Shown here piece after piece: positions 1 to 6,621 of a stretch of DNA of 6,623 nucleotides. Position 1 is the stretch's first letter. The number at the start of each line of letters is the position of its first letter. The position numbers and the translations under genes were made by a program. The DNA is from an uncultured Sutterella sp. (GTDB lineage Bacteria; Pseudomonadota; Gammaproteobacteria; Burkholderiales; Burkholderiaceae_F): contig USAL01000102.1 in the NCBI GenBank assembly GCA_900552545.1, positions 1-6,623 of the forward strand, written 5' to 3'. The notes under the pieces were generated by a model, which made no database searches, was not told the DNA's origin, and saw only the letters and a program-made list of their open reading frames with translations.

Positions 1-474
1 GGGGACAAGCTTGCAAAGCCCGGCATTGTCGAGATGCCCGACGGCACCCGGTTGTTTGCTCGGAGACTCTTCGTTGACGAAGAAAAGGGCGTCTGCGCCG
101 CCTTCATCGTTCAAGGTGAGGCTGAAGCGCCTGAAGAAGCATCAAAGGCCGGCATCACGCCTGACGCGCGTACGCAGCTGTTTGCAGCTTTGGGCGGCGG
201 CGTTCTGTTTGAAGACGCCGGCACCGAAGAGGGTGACCACAAGGACGATCTCGACTCCCTCACTGACGAACTCAAGCACGCTCTTGACCGCGAGCGTCGG
301 CGCTTTGCGCACGCGATCTCCTGCCGCCTGCAGCTTCTGCGGCGCAGTCTCTCCGAGGAAATCCGTCTGCTGCGGCTCAAACTTGGTCGCTACAAACTTG
401 CCGCAACGCTTGAGCGCATTTCTTCGCGTCTCGCAGAGCGTGAAGCGGTCTCAAATCCGTCGCCGCATGCCTAA
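1..474 (+). CDS. Unknown charged helical protein, 3' part only
   Basis: The frame is already open at base 1 (it reads GDKLAKPGIVEMPDGTRLF), so the true start probably lies left of the window; the ATG at 34 is the first internal start and has no clear ribosome binding site. I do not recognise the family. The visible 157 residues have a mixed N-terminal part containing a short glycine run (ALGGG), then an acidic stretch, then a long Arg/Leu/Glu-rich region from about residue 85 that looks like an extended amphipathic or coiled helix. There is no signal peptide or membrane segment in the visible part. The reading frame ends at TAA 472-474. From 444 onward the frame one base back is also open and runs into the next gene, whose ATG is poorly placed, so the true C-terminus may continue there through a frameshift. 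Confidence is fair that this is coding and low for any function. Confidence 0.6.
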   Translation, partial: GDKLAKPGIVEMPDGTRLFARRLFVDEEKGVCAAFIVQGEAEAPEEASKAGITPDARTQLFAALGGGVLFEDAGTEEGDHKDDLDSLTDELKHALDRERRRFAHAISCRLQLLRRSLSEEIRLLRLKLGRYKLAATLERISSRLAEREAVSNPSPHA

Positions 475-533
475 AAAACGCTGCCCGCAGTTCGGAGACG
501 CCCTCTGTCGTACCCGATGCGGCGCTCTTTGAG

Positions 534-884
534 ATGACAATTCCCGTTGGGAACACGGTGCGCGTTGTGCCTGCGAATGAGAGCACCGAAGCGCTTGCCC
601 TGCGCGACGACGTGATCGCACGTGCCGCCTGCCGGGCGCTGGGGTGGGATGCTGCAGAGCATGGTGAGGAGCTCACTGCTGCCCAGCTTGAGGAGCGAAT
701 CAAGAAGACGGCCGCAGAGATCCATGAGATGGAAGCGCAAAACGCCGACATCCATTTCAATAAGCGCCTTGCGTTGTACCTCGCGCTTGCCTGGGCCGCC
801 GGCATTGTCGTGGGCTATGTCTTCTGGCAGGCCGGACCGTTGGGGCGGTGTCGAGGGTTTTGGCTTTTCGGCAAGAAGCCATGA
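534..884 (+). CDS. Small protein with C-terminal membrane helix, unknown function
   Basis: This 116-residue frame has a mixed N-terminus, a charged helix around residues 46-72 (QLEERIKKTAAEIHEMEAQ) and one clear hydrophobic segment at about 79-98 (LALYLALAWAAGIVVGYVFW). It ends in a short basic tail, so it looks like a tail-anchored or single-pass membrane protein. I do not recognise the family. The ATG at 534 has no convincing ribosome binding site. The frame is open upstream back to 444 with coding-like codons and no alternative start, overlapping the end of the preceding gene. It may therefore be the C-terminal part of that gene after a -1 shift rather than a separate protein. Its TGA stop at 882-884 merges with the left arm of a terminator. 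Confidence 0.55.
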   Translation: MTIPVGNTVRVVPANESTEALALRDDVIARAACRALGWDAAEHGEELTAAQLEERIKKTAAEIHEMEAQNADIHFNKRLALYLALAWAAGIVVGYVFWQAGPLGRCRGFWLFGKKP

Positions 885-927
885 AAAAGCCGCACGCGCT
901 TTGTTTTTCAGCGGGTGCGGCTTTTTT
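884..927. terminator. Bidirectional intrinsic terminator
   Basis: Perfect 12-bp arms AAAAAGCCGCAC (884-895) and GTGCGGCTTTTT (915-926) enclose a 19-base loop, and the T run continues to 927. Because the left arm begins with five A, the hairpin also ends in a U run when read on the other strand. It therefore fits termination of both the + strand gene ending at 884 and the - strand gene ending at 960, which converge here. Confidence 0.9.
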
Positions 928-959
928 CAGGTGAAGAGCTCGGATTGCGGCAGTCGCTC

Positions 960-1526
960 TTAGAGGCGTCTTACCTTGTCGGCGTTTTCAGCCACAAGGC
1001 GACGGCCGCGGGGCGTGCCGTAGGTGAGCGCCACGCGCGGGCTTGCTGCGAGATACACCGTCCAGAAGAGAGCCCAGCCGAAGAGCTGCAGCATCGAAGC
1101 CTGCGTCAACGCCAGCTTGAAGAACCAGCTCTGGAACATCGCCACGCCCGGGCCCATCACCCAAAGCATGACGATCGTGCTTGCCACGGCGCCCGGCGTG
1201 CGCTTCGTGGCAATCTGATAGATCGTGAGCGCCCCGAGGATGATGGCAAACACCGTGGGCAGCACTGCAACGCCTGCCTGCACCATCATTTCCGCGTTGC
1301 GCACGAGCATGAAGAAGAATTCGCTCGTAATGAACGTGGTTTCCCAGACGGCGCGCAGAAACCAGGCGATTTGGCCGAGGATGAAGATCCACAAAAGGCC
1401 GCCGAAGCCGCTCTTGATGTTGGGCGAGGTGAGCACCGGGGGCTTGGTGCGTGCATAGCAGCCGATGATCCAGGTGGGAACAAGCACGATGACGACGATC
1501 AGGGCGCCGAAGAAAAAGGTACGCAT
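960..1526 (-). CDS. Multi-pass inner membrane protein, DUF2569-like
   Basis: The 188-residue product has about five hydrophobic segments, near residues 4-22, 42-60, 82-104, 113-133 and 145-162, with short polar loops and a basic C-terminal tail (GTPRGRRLVAENADKVRRL). The layout, with a GGLLW motif at the start of the second helix and a final helix followed by an S-x-R-V motif (SPRV, 162-165), resembles the DUF2569 membrane family, whose function is unknown. The ATG at 1526 was chosen because the first helix starts right after it. The frame stays open upstream to a GTG at 1664, but that extension is polar, low in plausibility, and overlaps the intergenic region. No strong ribosome binding site is visible. 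It is transcribed toward the bidirectional terminator at 884-927. The family call is by overall resemblance only. Confidence 0.72.
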   Translation of the reverse strand: MRTFFFGALIVVIVLVPTWIIGCYARTKPPVLTSPNIKSGFGGLLWIFILGQIAWFLRAVWETTFITSEFFFMLVRNAEMMVQAGVAVLPTVFAIILGALTIYQIATKRTPGAVASTIVMLWVMGPGVAMFQSWFFKLALTQASMLQLFGWALFWTVYLAASPRVALTYGTPRGRRLVAENADKVRRL

Positions 1527-1680
1527 GTCTGGTTGGTCGCGTAGGAAGGACTTTCTGCAACGGATGGCGGCACAAGCTTCGTGCTGCGCCGGCGGAAAGC
1601 CGTAAGAAAAAAGGGATGTGAGGGGCTGATTTTGCCCAAAAATCGGGCGGTGCGCGTCAAGCACCCCGCAAAGATTTTTT

Positions 1681-1700
1681 CGGGCGGCCGAAGCCGCCCG
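1681..1700. terminator. Very stable UUCG-capped hairpin, possible terminator
   Basis: Perfect 8-bp GC arms CGGGCGGC (1681-1688) and GCCGCCCG (1693-1700) flank four bases. On the - strand the loop is TTCG closed by C-G, the extra-stable tetraloop class. It lies 24 bases past the stop of the aldo/keto reductase frame and before the DUF2569-like gene, so a terminator or RNA-stabilising hairpin is likely. It is not canonical: on the - strand the stem is followed by AAAAAA, not a T run, and on the + strand only by ATTT. Confidence 0.45.
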
Positions 1701-1724
1701 ATTTCTGCGTCTGCGAGGAGTCGA

Positions 1725-2576
1725 TCAGAACGTGACGTGGTCGGGATCTAGGCCCGAGAAGCCCGTCTGCGGGAGCGAATCGAGCCGCCCCATGTCTTCG
1801 TCCTCAATGGAGAAACTGAAGAGATCGGCGTTCTGACGGCGCCGTTCGGGGTTCAAGGACTTGGGCAGCGCCACCGCGCCGTGCTGCAGGCACCAGCGAA
1901 GCGCGATCTGAGCGCTCGAGACGCCGTACTTTTCGCCAAGCTCCACCATCACGGGGTGACGGATGAGCGCACCGCGTCCAAGGGGCGACCAGGATTCGAT
2001 CTGGATGCCGCGCTCCTTGCAGAATTCGACGGTGGGGTTTTGGGTGTAGCCGGGGTGAAACTCGATCTGGTTTACCATTGGCGCAATCGTGGCACGCGCG
2101 AGAAGCGGCACGAGGTGATGCACGAGGAAGTTGCTCACGCCGATGGCGCGCACGCGGCCGCTCTAGTAGAGGTCTTCCATTGCGCGCCAGGTGCCCGAGT
2201 TGATGCTCTGCCACGTCATGGGTTCGCCGCGCGCCGCAGGCCAGTGAATGAGGTACAGATCGAGATAGTCGAGCCCGAGCGTTTCAAGTGTCTTGTTGAA
2301 CGCGGCGATCGTCTCGTCGTAGCCTCGGTCGGTGTTCCAGAGCTTGCTTGTGACGAAGATTTTTTCGCGCGGCAGGCCGCAGGTGCGCACCGCACGGCCG
2401 ACGCTGCGCTCGTTGCCGTAGATGTGCGCGGTGTCGATGTGGCGGTAGCCGATGCTGATCGCATCGTGGATGTGCGCAACGAGCTCGTCGTCGTCGGGAA
2501 TTTGCCAGGTGCCGAAGCCGATGCAGGGGATCCTGACGCCGTTGGACAATTTAAAGCCGCTCGCGATGGTTGGCAC
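1725..2576 (-). pseudogene. Aldo/keto reductase interrupted by one in-frame amber codon
   Basis: The frame encodes a full-length aldo/keto reductase of the 2,5-diketo-D-gluconate reductase/YvgN-like group: a soluble NADPH-dependent carbonyl reductase. The start is GTG at 2576, preceded by AGAGGAG six bases upstream; an ATG at 2627 in the same frame lacks such a site. The catalytic tetrad is present: D48 and Y53 (HIDTAHIYGNE), K78 (TSKLW) and H111 (LIHWP). After the stop come GVSNF (146-150), NQIEFHP (169-175), SPLGRG (197-202) and the cofactor-binding LPKSLNPERRRQN (237-249). The only defect is codon 138, TAG (2163-2165), in the segment MEDLY-stop-SGRVRAIGVSNF, where relatives usually carry Lys or Glu. 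Upstream and downstream parts are in the same frame, so this is a point nonsense change, not a frameshift. The truncated product keeps the tetrad but loses the cofactor-binding half. A GTG 10 bases after the stop could allow restart. A sequencing error remains possible. Confidence 0.85.
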
Positions 2577-2582
2577 TGTGTA

Positions 2583-2589
2583 CTCCTCT
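2583..2589 (-). promoter_or_regulatory. Ribosome binding site deciding the reductase GTG start
   Basis: On the - strand AGAGGAG lies six bases before GTG 2576-2574. This is the best Shine-Dalgarno match near this gene, and it places the start 51 bases inside the longer open frame that begins with ATG at 2627. Confidence 0.75.
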
Positions 2590-2627
2590 GTGTGCAGACA
2601 AATGGTTGCATTTGGACGAAGCGGCAT

Positions 2628-2636
2628 ATTTTATCA
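2628..2636 (-). promoter_or_regulatory. Candidate extended -10 promoter for the reductase
   Basis: On the - strand TGATAAAAT gives an extended -10 (TG, one base, TAAAAT). It would start transcription near 2621 and leave a leader of about 45 bases to the GTG at 2576. No good -35 hexamer is visible at normal spacing, which extended -10 promoters tolerate. The rest of the 199-base divergent region between the reductase and the hydrolase shows no further clear signal, and I could not pick a + strand promoter for the hydrolase. Confidence 0.35.
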
Positions 2637-2775
2637 AAGTGCCTTCAAGCGCAGTTTGCGTCGTCATGAAGCCATCGGTCGGGAGCATGATTGCAGGAGC
2701 ATCATTGCGCTTGTGCGGCGCGAAAGAGCGTCAGCAACACGCACGCGCTGAAGAAATTGCTGAAGGAAGGAGCAC

Positions 2776-3468
2776 ATGCAGACGTTTGAGCTTGACGGAA
2801 GGCGGATTGCCGTCAATCGTGCGGCCGATCCCGCCGCCCCGGTCGTGTATCTCAATGCCTATGCTGAGAGCGAAGCGCAGGCCGTCCTGGATGCATTGAA
2901 TGCTTTGGAAGCGCCAGAGGTGACGCTTGTCGTTGCAAGCGGCTTTGATTGGAACAACGAGATGTCGCCCTGGGCGATCGATGCGATTGCCAAGCACATG
3001 GGCCCGATGAAGGGAGAAGCCGACAAGACGCTCGATTGGATTATGAAGCGCCTGGTGCCGGCAATTGAAACGGATGGGGATGGGAGACTTGAGCCCCGCT
3101 GGCGGGCGCTCGCGGGCTATTCGCTTGCGGGCCTTTTTGCGCTATATGCCGCCATGCGCACGGATGCTTTTTCCCGCATCGGCTCAATGTCGGGCTCTCT
3201 TTGGTATCCGGACTTTGCCCAGTACTTTGCCGCGCATGCGCTCTCGCCCGCTGTGGAGGCAGTCTATTTCTCACTAGGCGACGCGGAGCACAAGAGCCGC
3301 AATGAAGTGTTGGCAAGCGTGCGCAGCCGCACCGAGGCCGTCTACAAGGATGTCGAAAGCCGGGGTGTTGCGACGACGTTTGTTCTCAACAGCGGCAATC
3401 ACTTCCGGGACGCCGACCCTAGAACGGCCGCGGGCATCGCCTGGCTGGCCGCACATCCAGGGAAATAA
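2776..3468 (+). CDS. Alpha/beta hydrolase, esterase-like
   Basis: The 230-residue protein has the nucleophile elbow GYSLAG at 114-119, giving Ser116, and a C-terminal GNHF with His209; Asp169 in SLGDAEH is the likely acid. SMSGSLWYP (137-145) after the elbow is typical of the predicted hydrolases related to esterase D and the Fes/IroE siderophore esterases (COG2819-like). The protein is short for that group and has no signal peptide, so a cytoplasmic esterase or thioesterase is the likely role; the substrate cannot be read from the sequence. The ATG at 2776 follows GGAAGGAG with only three bases between. It is divergent from the aldo/keto reductase and ends convergent with the small gene at 3516-3917. 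Only 47 bases separate those two, with no strong hairpin in between. Confidence 0.85.
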   Translation: MQTFELDGRRIAVNRAADPAAPVVYLNAYAESEAQAVLDALNALEAPEVTLVVASGFDWNNEMSPWAIDAIAKHMGPMKGEADKTLDWIMKRLVPAIETDGDGRLEPRWRALAGYSLAGLFALYAAMRTDAFSRIGSMSGSLWYPDFAQYFAAHALSPAVEAVYFSLGDAEHKSRNEVLASVRSRTEAVYKDVESRGVATTFVLNSGNHFRDADPRTAAGIAWLAAHPGK

Positions 3469-3515
3469 ATCGGGGAAATGAAGAGAAGGGGACTGAGGTC
3501 GGGGTTTTATGCCCT

Positions 3516-3917
3516 TTAAGCCTTTTCCTCGTTCTTCATGAACTGCCGCGCCGAGCAGCAGCGCGGCAGCATGGGCGCATCGGCAGAGGCCGCATGCTCT
3601 GCAGCCTTGCCTTCGGTCACCGGCAGCCGGGCCACGAGATGCATGTCGACCGAGAGGTGCGCTGGCATCAACGGCCTCTTGCCCAGGGCTTTTTCAATGG
3701 CGCCCGCAAAGGCCGCTTCAAGCTTCCCCTGAAGCGATTCGACGGTTTCAGCATCAGTTGTGAGCGGATTTTTGCGGTCGAAATCAACACACAGGGCCGA
3801 GAAGCGCTTTTTCTCGGCATCGAACGCAACCAGAACATTGGTCTTGATGGGAGCGCCGAGCTTGACGGCAAGCCTCCAGCCGGGAAGGCCGACGGGATAG
3901 CAAAAAACGGAAGACAT
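3516..3917 (-). CDS. Small unknown protein, faintly DUF1902/HicB-like
   Basis: This 133-residue protein has no signal peptide or membrane helix. Residues 25-48 (KTNVLVAFDAEKKRFSALCVDFD) look like a two-strand hairpin, and TDAETVESLQGKLEAAFAGAIEKAL (in 54-78) like the following helix. That order is reminiscent of the DUF1902 and HicB-like antitoxin fold, but the match is by eye and weak; no HicA-like toxin gene adjoins it. The C-terminus is low in order and includes a Cys pair (RCCSAR, 119-124). The ATG at 3917 is the only good start, and its ribosome binding site is poor. The gene is divergent from the large gene at 4205 across 287 bases. Confidence 0.6.
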   Translation of the reverse strand: MSSVFCYPVGLPGWRLAVKLGAPIKTNVLVAFDAEKKRFSALCVDFDRKNPLTTDAETVESLQGKLEAAFAGAIEKALGKRPLMPAHLSVDMHLVARLPVTEGKAAEHAASADAPMLPRCCSARQFMKNEEKA

Positions 3918-3970
3918 GGGCAGATCCGCGAGTGGCGAAAGAGGTGAAAGGGGTGAAGAAGCTTAAAAAG

Positions 3971-3995
3971 CGCAATAACGAGAGCGCATATTGCG
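3971..3995. repeat. Inverted repeat CGCAATA / TATTGCG in divergent intergenic region
   Basis: Arms CGCAATA (3971-3977) and TATTGCG (3989-3995) are perfect over 7 bp with an 11-base spacer. The site lies about 55 bases before the start of the - strand gene at 3917. It could be an operator or a leader hairpin; no factor can be named. Confidence 0.4.
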
Positions 3996-4023
3996 GGCGT
4001 ATTTTGTCAATTTTAGGGGCTAA

Positions 4024-4042
4024 TACTCAGTTTTTCTGAGTA
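4024..4042. promoter_or_regulatory. Dyad TACTCAG-N5-CTGAGTA, candidate operator
   Basis: Perfect 7-bp arms TACTCAG (4024-4030) and CTGAGTA (4036-4042) flank TTTTT. It sits in the 287-base region between divergent genes starting at 3917 and 4205, centred 50 bases from the other inverted repeat there. The geometry suits a dimeric repressor site. It is not a LexA or FNR consensus. Confidence 0.4.
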
Positions 4043-4053
4043 AAGGGGCGGCA

Positions 4054-4083
4054 TTGCCGAAAAAATTTGCGCGGCACTATCCC
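4054..4083 (+). promoter_or_regulatory. Weak candidate promoter for the 4205 gene
   Basis: TTGCCG (4054-4059) and TATCCC (4078-4083) are separated by 18 bases, a poor but correctly spaced sigma70-like pair just after the dyad at 4024-4042. It would leave a leader of about 115 bases. A perfect TTGACA also exists on the other strand (4010-4005) but lacks a -10 at normal distance. Confidence 0.2.
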
Positions 4084-4204
4084 GGAAAGGGCCGCTGAGA
4101 TTAGACTAGCTACGCCTCGGCTGAAGCTTGACGGGCGCCGGCGGCCGCTCGCGCACGGCAGGCTTCGCAAAAAAACAAGAATATTTCAGGGTATAAAAAT
4201 CATC

Positions 4205-5581
4205 ATGGCTGTCAATGAAATCAGCGGAGTCGTCCTGCCGCTTGTGGCTTGCGTCGTCGTCGCTGCCGGCTTCGGCTGGCAGATGCTTCGCCGCCGCAAC
4301 CGCAAAGTGAGTTCCCCCAAGCCCTCCCGAGTCCAACGCGATGCCAACGGGCACGTGCTGCCCAATGCGCAGCCTTCCGAAGGGGCGGTGAAAAAGCCCC
4401 AGGCCGTCAACGACTTTGATTCGGTCGGCGTCAAGCGTCCCACCATGCTTGCCGTCACGGCAATGCGCGGCGACACCGCCGCAAGCGAACTTTTCATTCA
4501 GCGCGCCTTCAAGATCGACCGTACCTTCTGGCATGAGCTCGAAGTCTCGTTTCACGAGATGCGCCGCCTCGACTGCCTTTTTGCCGAAGCCAACAAGCTT
4601 GCCTGGGTGCCCGGTAGCGCCTTTGAACGTCACATTTTTGCCGTGAGCTTCTCGCCCGTTCTCGAAGAAGCTCTCAAGCAGGGCTATCACCCGCGCGTGA
4701 ATGCGACCGCTGCCGACCTGCAGATCGTCGCCATCGACGAAACCGGCCGCCAGTTGGGCGAGCCGATGCAGGTGCCCGACTACGCCTGGGGCGAGCCCGC
4801 GCGCGTGCATGCCCTTTGGTGTGCGCTCAATCCCGCCGACAAGCCCCATGAGCTCGAAGGCGAGTTGGTCGATGAGCTCGGCGTTCTCAAGGAGCGCGTC
4901 GCAGCGCTCACCGAACATGTTGCGGCGCTGACGGCGCGCAACTGGCAGCAGCGCTTTGACCGGCTTTTTGATATTTCCGAAGATCTTCGCCGCATCGGCG
5001 CCGAGGGTGGTCAGGCCGCCGAGCGCCACGTGCGCATCGACGACATCGTCAACGAAGTGCGCGGCGACGCCAAGCGCATCGACGATGCGGTGGCCGAACG
5101 TGCACGCACCGTCAAGTCGATTGAAGACGCCGACGACGCACTCGTGCACGCCATCGCCTACCTCTACGTGCGCGAGCTCACGGTGCGCATGCTGCGCGTG
5201 TGCGCGCTGCTTCGCGTGATGGCGGGCGACACCTTTGCCCGCGAAGTGCATTGCGCCAATCACATCATCAGCGACCTTGACGAATTCACCGACGTGCGTG
5301 CGCTGATCGTGGCGGCGGCCGCCGTTGCGCATGCGCCGCTTGAAAGCGAAAACCACCGCGCCATGAGCGACGGCGAAGTCGAGCGCGCTGGCGCCATTGC
5401 GCGTCACTCCCGCGAGCTCGAGCGCCTGCACGATACGCTTGAAGCGCAGCTGCGCGAGCAGGCGCTTGATCTGCAGGCCAAGGTTGACAAGTGTCTGCTG
5501 TGGCAGTCGCAGCCGCGCCGCTATGCCGTGCGCATCGACGACACGGGCCACCTCGAGAAGATGTTCGTGCTCGACGCCTGA
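4205..5581 (+). CDS. Unknown membrane-anchored coiled-coil protein, 458 residues
   Basis: I do not recognise the family. Residues 7-26 form one membrane helix followed by RRRNRK, so the bulk (from about 35) is predicted to lie in the cytoplasm. A polar linker runs to about 78. A mixed domain follows (about 79-215), with Trp/His/Phe-rich stretches such as RTFWHELEVSFHE. Residues 217-245 form a regular coiled coil with Leu221, 228, 235 and 242 in one heptad position and Leu225, Val232 and Val239 in the other. The rest is helical, including a hydrophobic amphipathic part at 312-341 and a second likely coil at 401-427. It ends in a short segment (RRYAVRIDDTGHLEKMFVLDA). The frame is open upstream to an ATG at 4067, adding 46 Arg-rich residues. 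The ATG at 4205 was preferred because the membrane helix follows it directly, though its ribosome binding site (AGGG, 13 bases off) is weak. It is transcribed alone. Confidence 0.75.
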   Translation: MAVNEISGVVLPLVACVVVAAGFGWQMLRRRNRKVSSPKPSRVQRDANGHVLPNAQPSEGAVKKPQAVNDFDSVGVKRPTMLAVTAMRGDTAASELFIQRAFKIDRTFWHELEVSFHEMRRLDCLFAEANKLAWVPGSAFERHIFAVSFSPVLEEALKQGYHPRVNATAADLQIVAIDETGRQLGEPMQVPDYAWGEPARVHALWCALNPADKPHELEGELVDELGVLKERVAALTEHVAALTARNWQQRFDRLFDISEDLRRIGAEGGQAAERHVRIDDIVNEVRGDAKRIDDAVAERARTVKSIEDADDALVHAIAYLYVRELTVRMLRVCALLRVMAGDTFAREVHCANHIISDLDEFTDVRALIVAAAAVAHAPLESENHRAMSDGEVERAGAIARHSRELERLHDTLEAQLREQALDLQAKVDKCLLWQSQPRRYAVRIDDTGHLEKMFVLDA

Positions 5582-5614
5582 TTGTCGAGTCGATCCAATC
5601 GCGGTCAAGGAGCT

Positions 5615-5665
5615 GCCGGTACTGGACTTCAAGCACTTTGTGCGAAGTCCCGGTCCGGCGGCTTT
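5615..5665 (+). terminator. Hairpin terminator after the coiled-coil gene
   Basis: A long imperfect hairpin lies 33 bases past the stop at 5581: GCCGG/CCGGC (5615-5619, 5655-5659), GGACTT/AAGTCC (5624-5629, 5645-5650) and GCAC/GTGC (5633-5636, 5640-5643) with a TTT loop. It is followed by GGCTTTT. The T run is short, so termination may be partial. It probably marks the last chromosomal feature before the insertion sequence. Confidence 0.55.
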
Positions 5666-5764
5666 TGGGTTCTTATGTCTGATTCCTGTCTCCAACTGGC
5701 CTTCAGTGACCTGTGGAACTGGGACGTGGGCGCGGAATTTCGAATCTCGATAAAAAAGCCCGGA

Positions 5765-6583
5765 TTACAAGGCCTGCGCCCTTAATCTGAATTGATAAGG
5801 GGATCGCATCCCCAGCTGTGAATGGGGCCGAGTTCCATTGTAATAAGATATCCAACGAGTCACAGTATCCTGCGCCTCCTTTCGGCTGCTGAAGCAGCCG
5901 GATAACGGTAACGTTTCCCGCTTCAGGGTTGCCCAAAATGATTCGGCCAGAGCGTTGTCCCAGCATTGCCCACGCTCGCTCATAGAGCCACTGATGCACT
6001 GGCGCAGCAAAAATTCCTGAAAAACATGGCTGCAGTACTGTGAGCCTTGATCACTGTGAAAAATCAAGCCAGGAGCCAAGTGCTCATTGGCAATAGCCAT
6101 ACGCATGGCGTCCACAACCAGAGACGTTTTCATGGTGGAGTCAAAACTGTAGCCAACCAGGCAACGACTGGCCAGATCAAGCACACTGGCCATGAATAGC
6201 CAGCCCTCGTCGGTTGGGATGTAAGTGATGTCTCCGCACCAAGCCTGATTGATCGCATAGCGGTTGAACTGACGGTCAATCAAATTCGGTAGCCGTGCCA
6301 GATTGTGGTTGCTGTCTGTGGTGGCAACGTATTTGCGATGGTAGCGATGGAAGATGCCGTTGCTTCGTAAAAGTCTGCGCAGGCGCTTAAAACCAACGCT
6401 CAAGCCCTGTTGGCGCAACGCAAGGTACAGGTGCATCACTCCGGGAACCTGCTTGCCGCAGCGACTGATAACGGAGCGCACATGACAAAGCAACTCCGCA
6501 TCGCTGTGATGCACTCCGTGGCGGTAGTATCGATCAACCTTTAGCCTGTTGCACGACAGCATAAAGTACCCACCAATCGACAA
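5765..6583 (-). CDS. IS3-family transposase OrfB (DDE integrase core)
   Basis: The product catalyses strand cleavage and transfer for the insertion sequence. Numbering from the TTG at 6583, an HTH_21-like region (about 28-88) precedes an rve integrase core. The core has Asp118 (WCGDITYIPT), Asp178 (FHSDQGSQY) and Glu214 (NALAESFWATLK), with exactly 35 residues between the second Asp and the Glu, as is usual for IS3 transposases. The C-terminal YYNGTRPHSQLGMRSPYQF motif (about 248-266) is also typical. The catalytic part therefore looks intact. The start is unclear: ATG at 6562 (preceded by GGTGGG) and TTG at 6583 are possible, and the frame stays open to the window edge. Normally OrfB is made as an OrfA-OrfB fusion by a -1 frameshift, but no A-run slippery site or orfA is visible here. 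The start region lies inside a long inverted repeat. Confidence 0.92.
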   Translation of the reverse strand: MSIGGYFMLSCNRLKVDRYYRHGVHHSDAELLCHVRSVISRCGKQVPGVMHLYLALRQQGLSVGFKRLRRLLRSNGIFHRYHRKYVATTDSNHNLARLPNLIDRQFNRYAINQAWCGDITYIPTDEGWLFMASVLDLASRCLVGYSFDSTMKTSLVVDAMRMAIANEHLAPGLIFHSDQGSQYCSHVFQEFLLRQCISGSMSERGQCWDNALAESFWATLKRETLPLSGCFSSRKEAQDTVTRWISYYNGTRPHSQLGMRSPYQFRLRAQAL

Positions 6584-6621
6584 CCGAAATGACCCACCCC
6601 GGTTGTCGAAGGAGGTACTTT
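6563..6621. repeat. Long imperfect palindrome at transposase start
   Basis: Outer arms AAAGTACC (6563-6570) and GGTACTTT (6614-6621) and inner arms TCGACAACCG (6577-6586) and CGGTTGTCGA (6600-6609) are each perfect. They are separated by small internal loops of six and four bases, with a 13-base centre. It could fold around the start of the transposase, or it could represent two related insertion-sequence ends facing each other; TGACCCACCCCGG at 6590 resembles the TGAACCGCCCCGG style of some IS3-family ends. Confidence 0.75.

Noticed and set aside
1527..1664. An N-terminal extension of the DUF2569-like protein to a GTG at 1664
   Set aside because: The extension is polar and unlike the family start, and the first membrane helix begins directly after ATG 1526.
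2155..2167. GCGGCCGCTCTAG resembles a cloning-vector linker (NotI next to a partial XbaI site), suggesting vector contamination at the amber codon
   Set aside because: The bases on both sides encode conserved reductase residues (LY before the stop, SGRVRAIGVSNF after it) in one frame, so the match is fully explained by codons and is most likely chance.
1881..2669. A 262-codon open frame on the + strand across the reductase
   Set aside because: It is antisense to clearly conserved aldo/keto reductase motifs and has no ribosome binding site.
3516..3917. Half of a HicAB-type toxin-antitoxin pair
   Set aside because: The resemblance to a HicB-like fold is faint and no small HicA-like double-stranded RNA-binding frame lies next to it.
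4067..4204. A 46-residue Arg-rich N-terminal extension of the coiled-coil protein
   Set aside because: It has no ribosome binding site, overlaps the likely promoter and leader, and would bury the membrane anchor behind a highly basic segment; ATG 4205 is the simpler start.
4106..5695. A 529-codon open frame on the - strand, antisense to the coiled-coil gene
   Set aside because: It mirrors the + strand gene, is explained by GC-rich codons lacking stops in the opposite strand, has His/Arg/Gly-rich unlike-protein composition, and its start lies in the downstream hairpin region. The + strand product has a coherent membrane helix and heptads.
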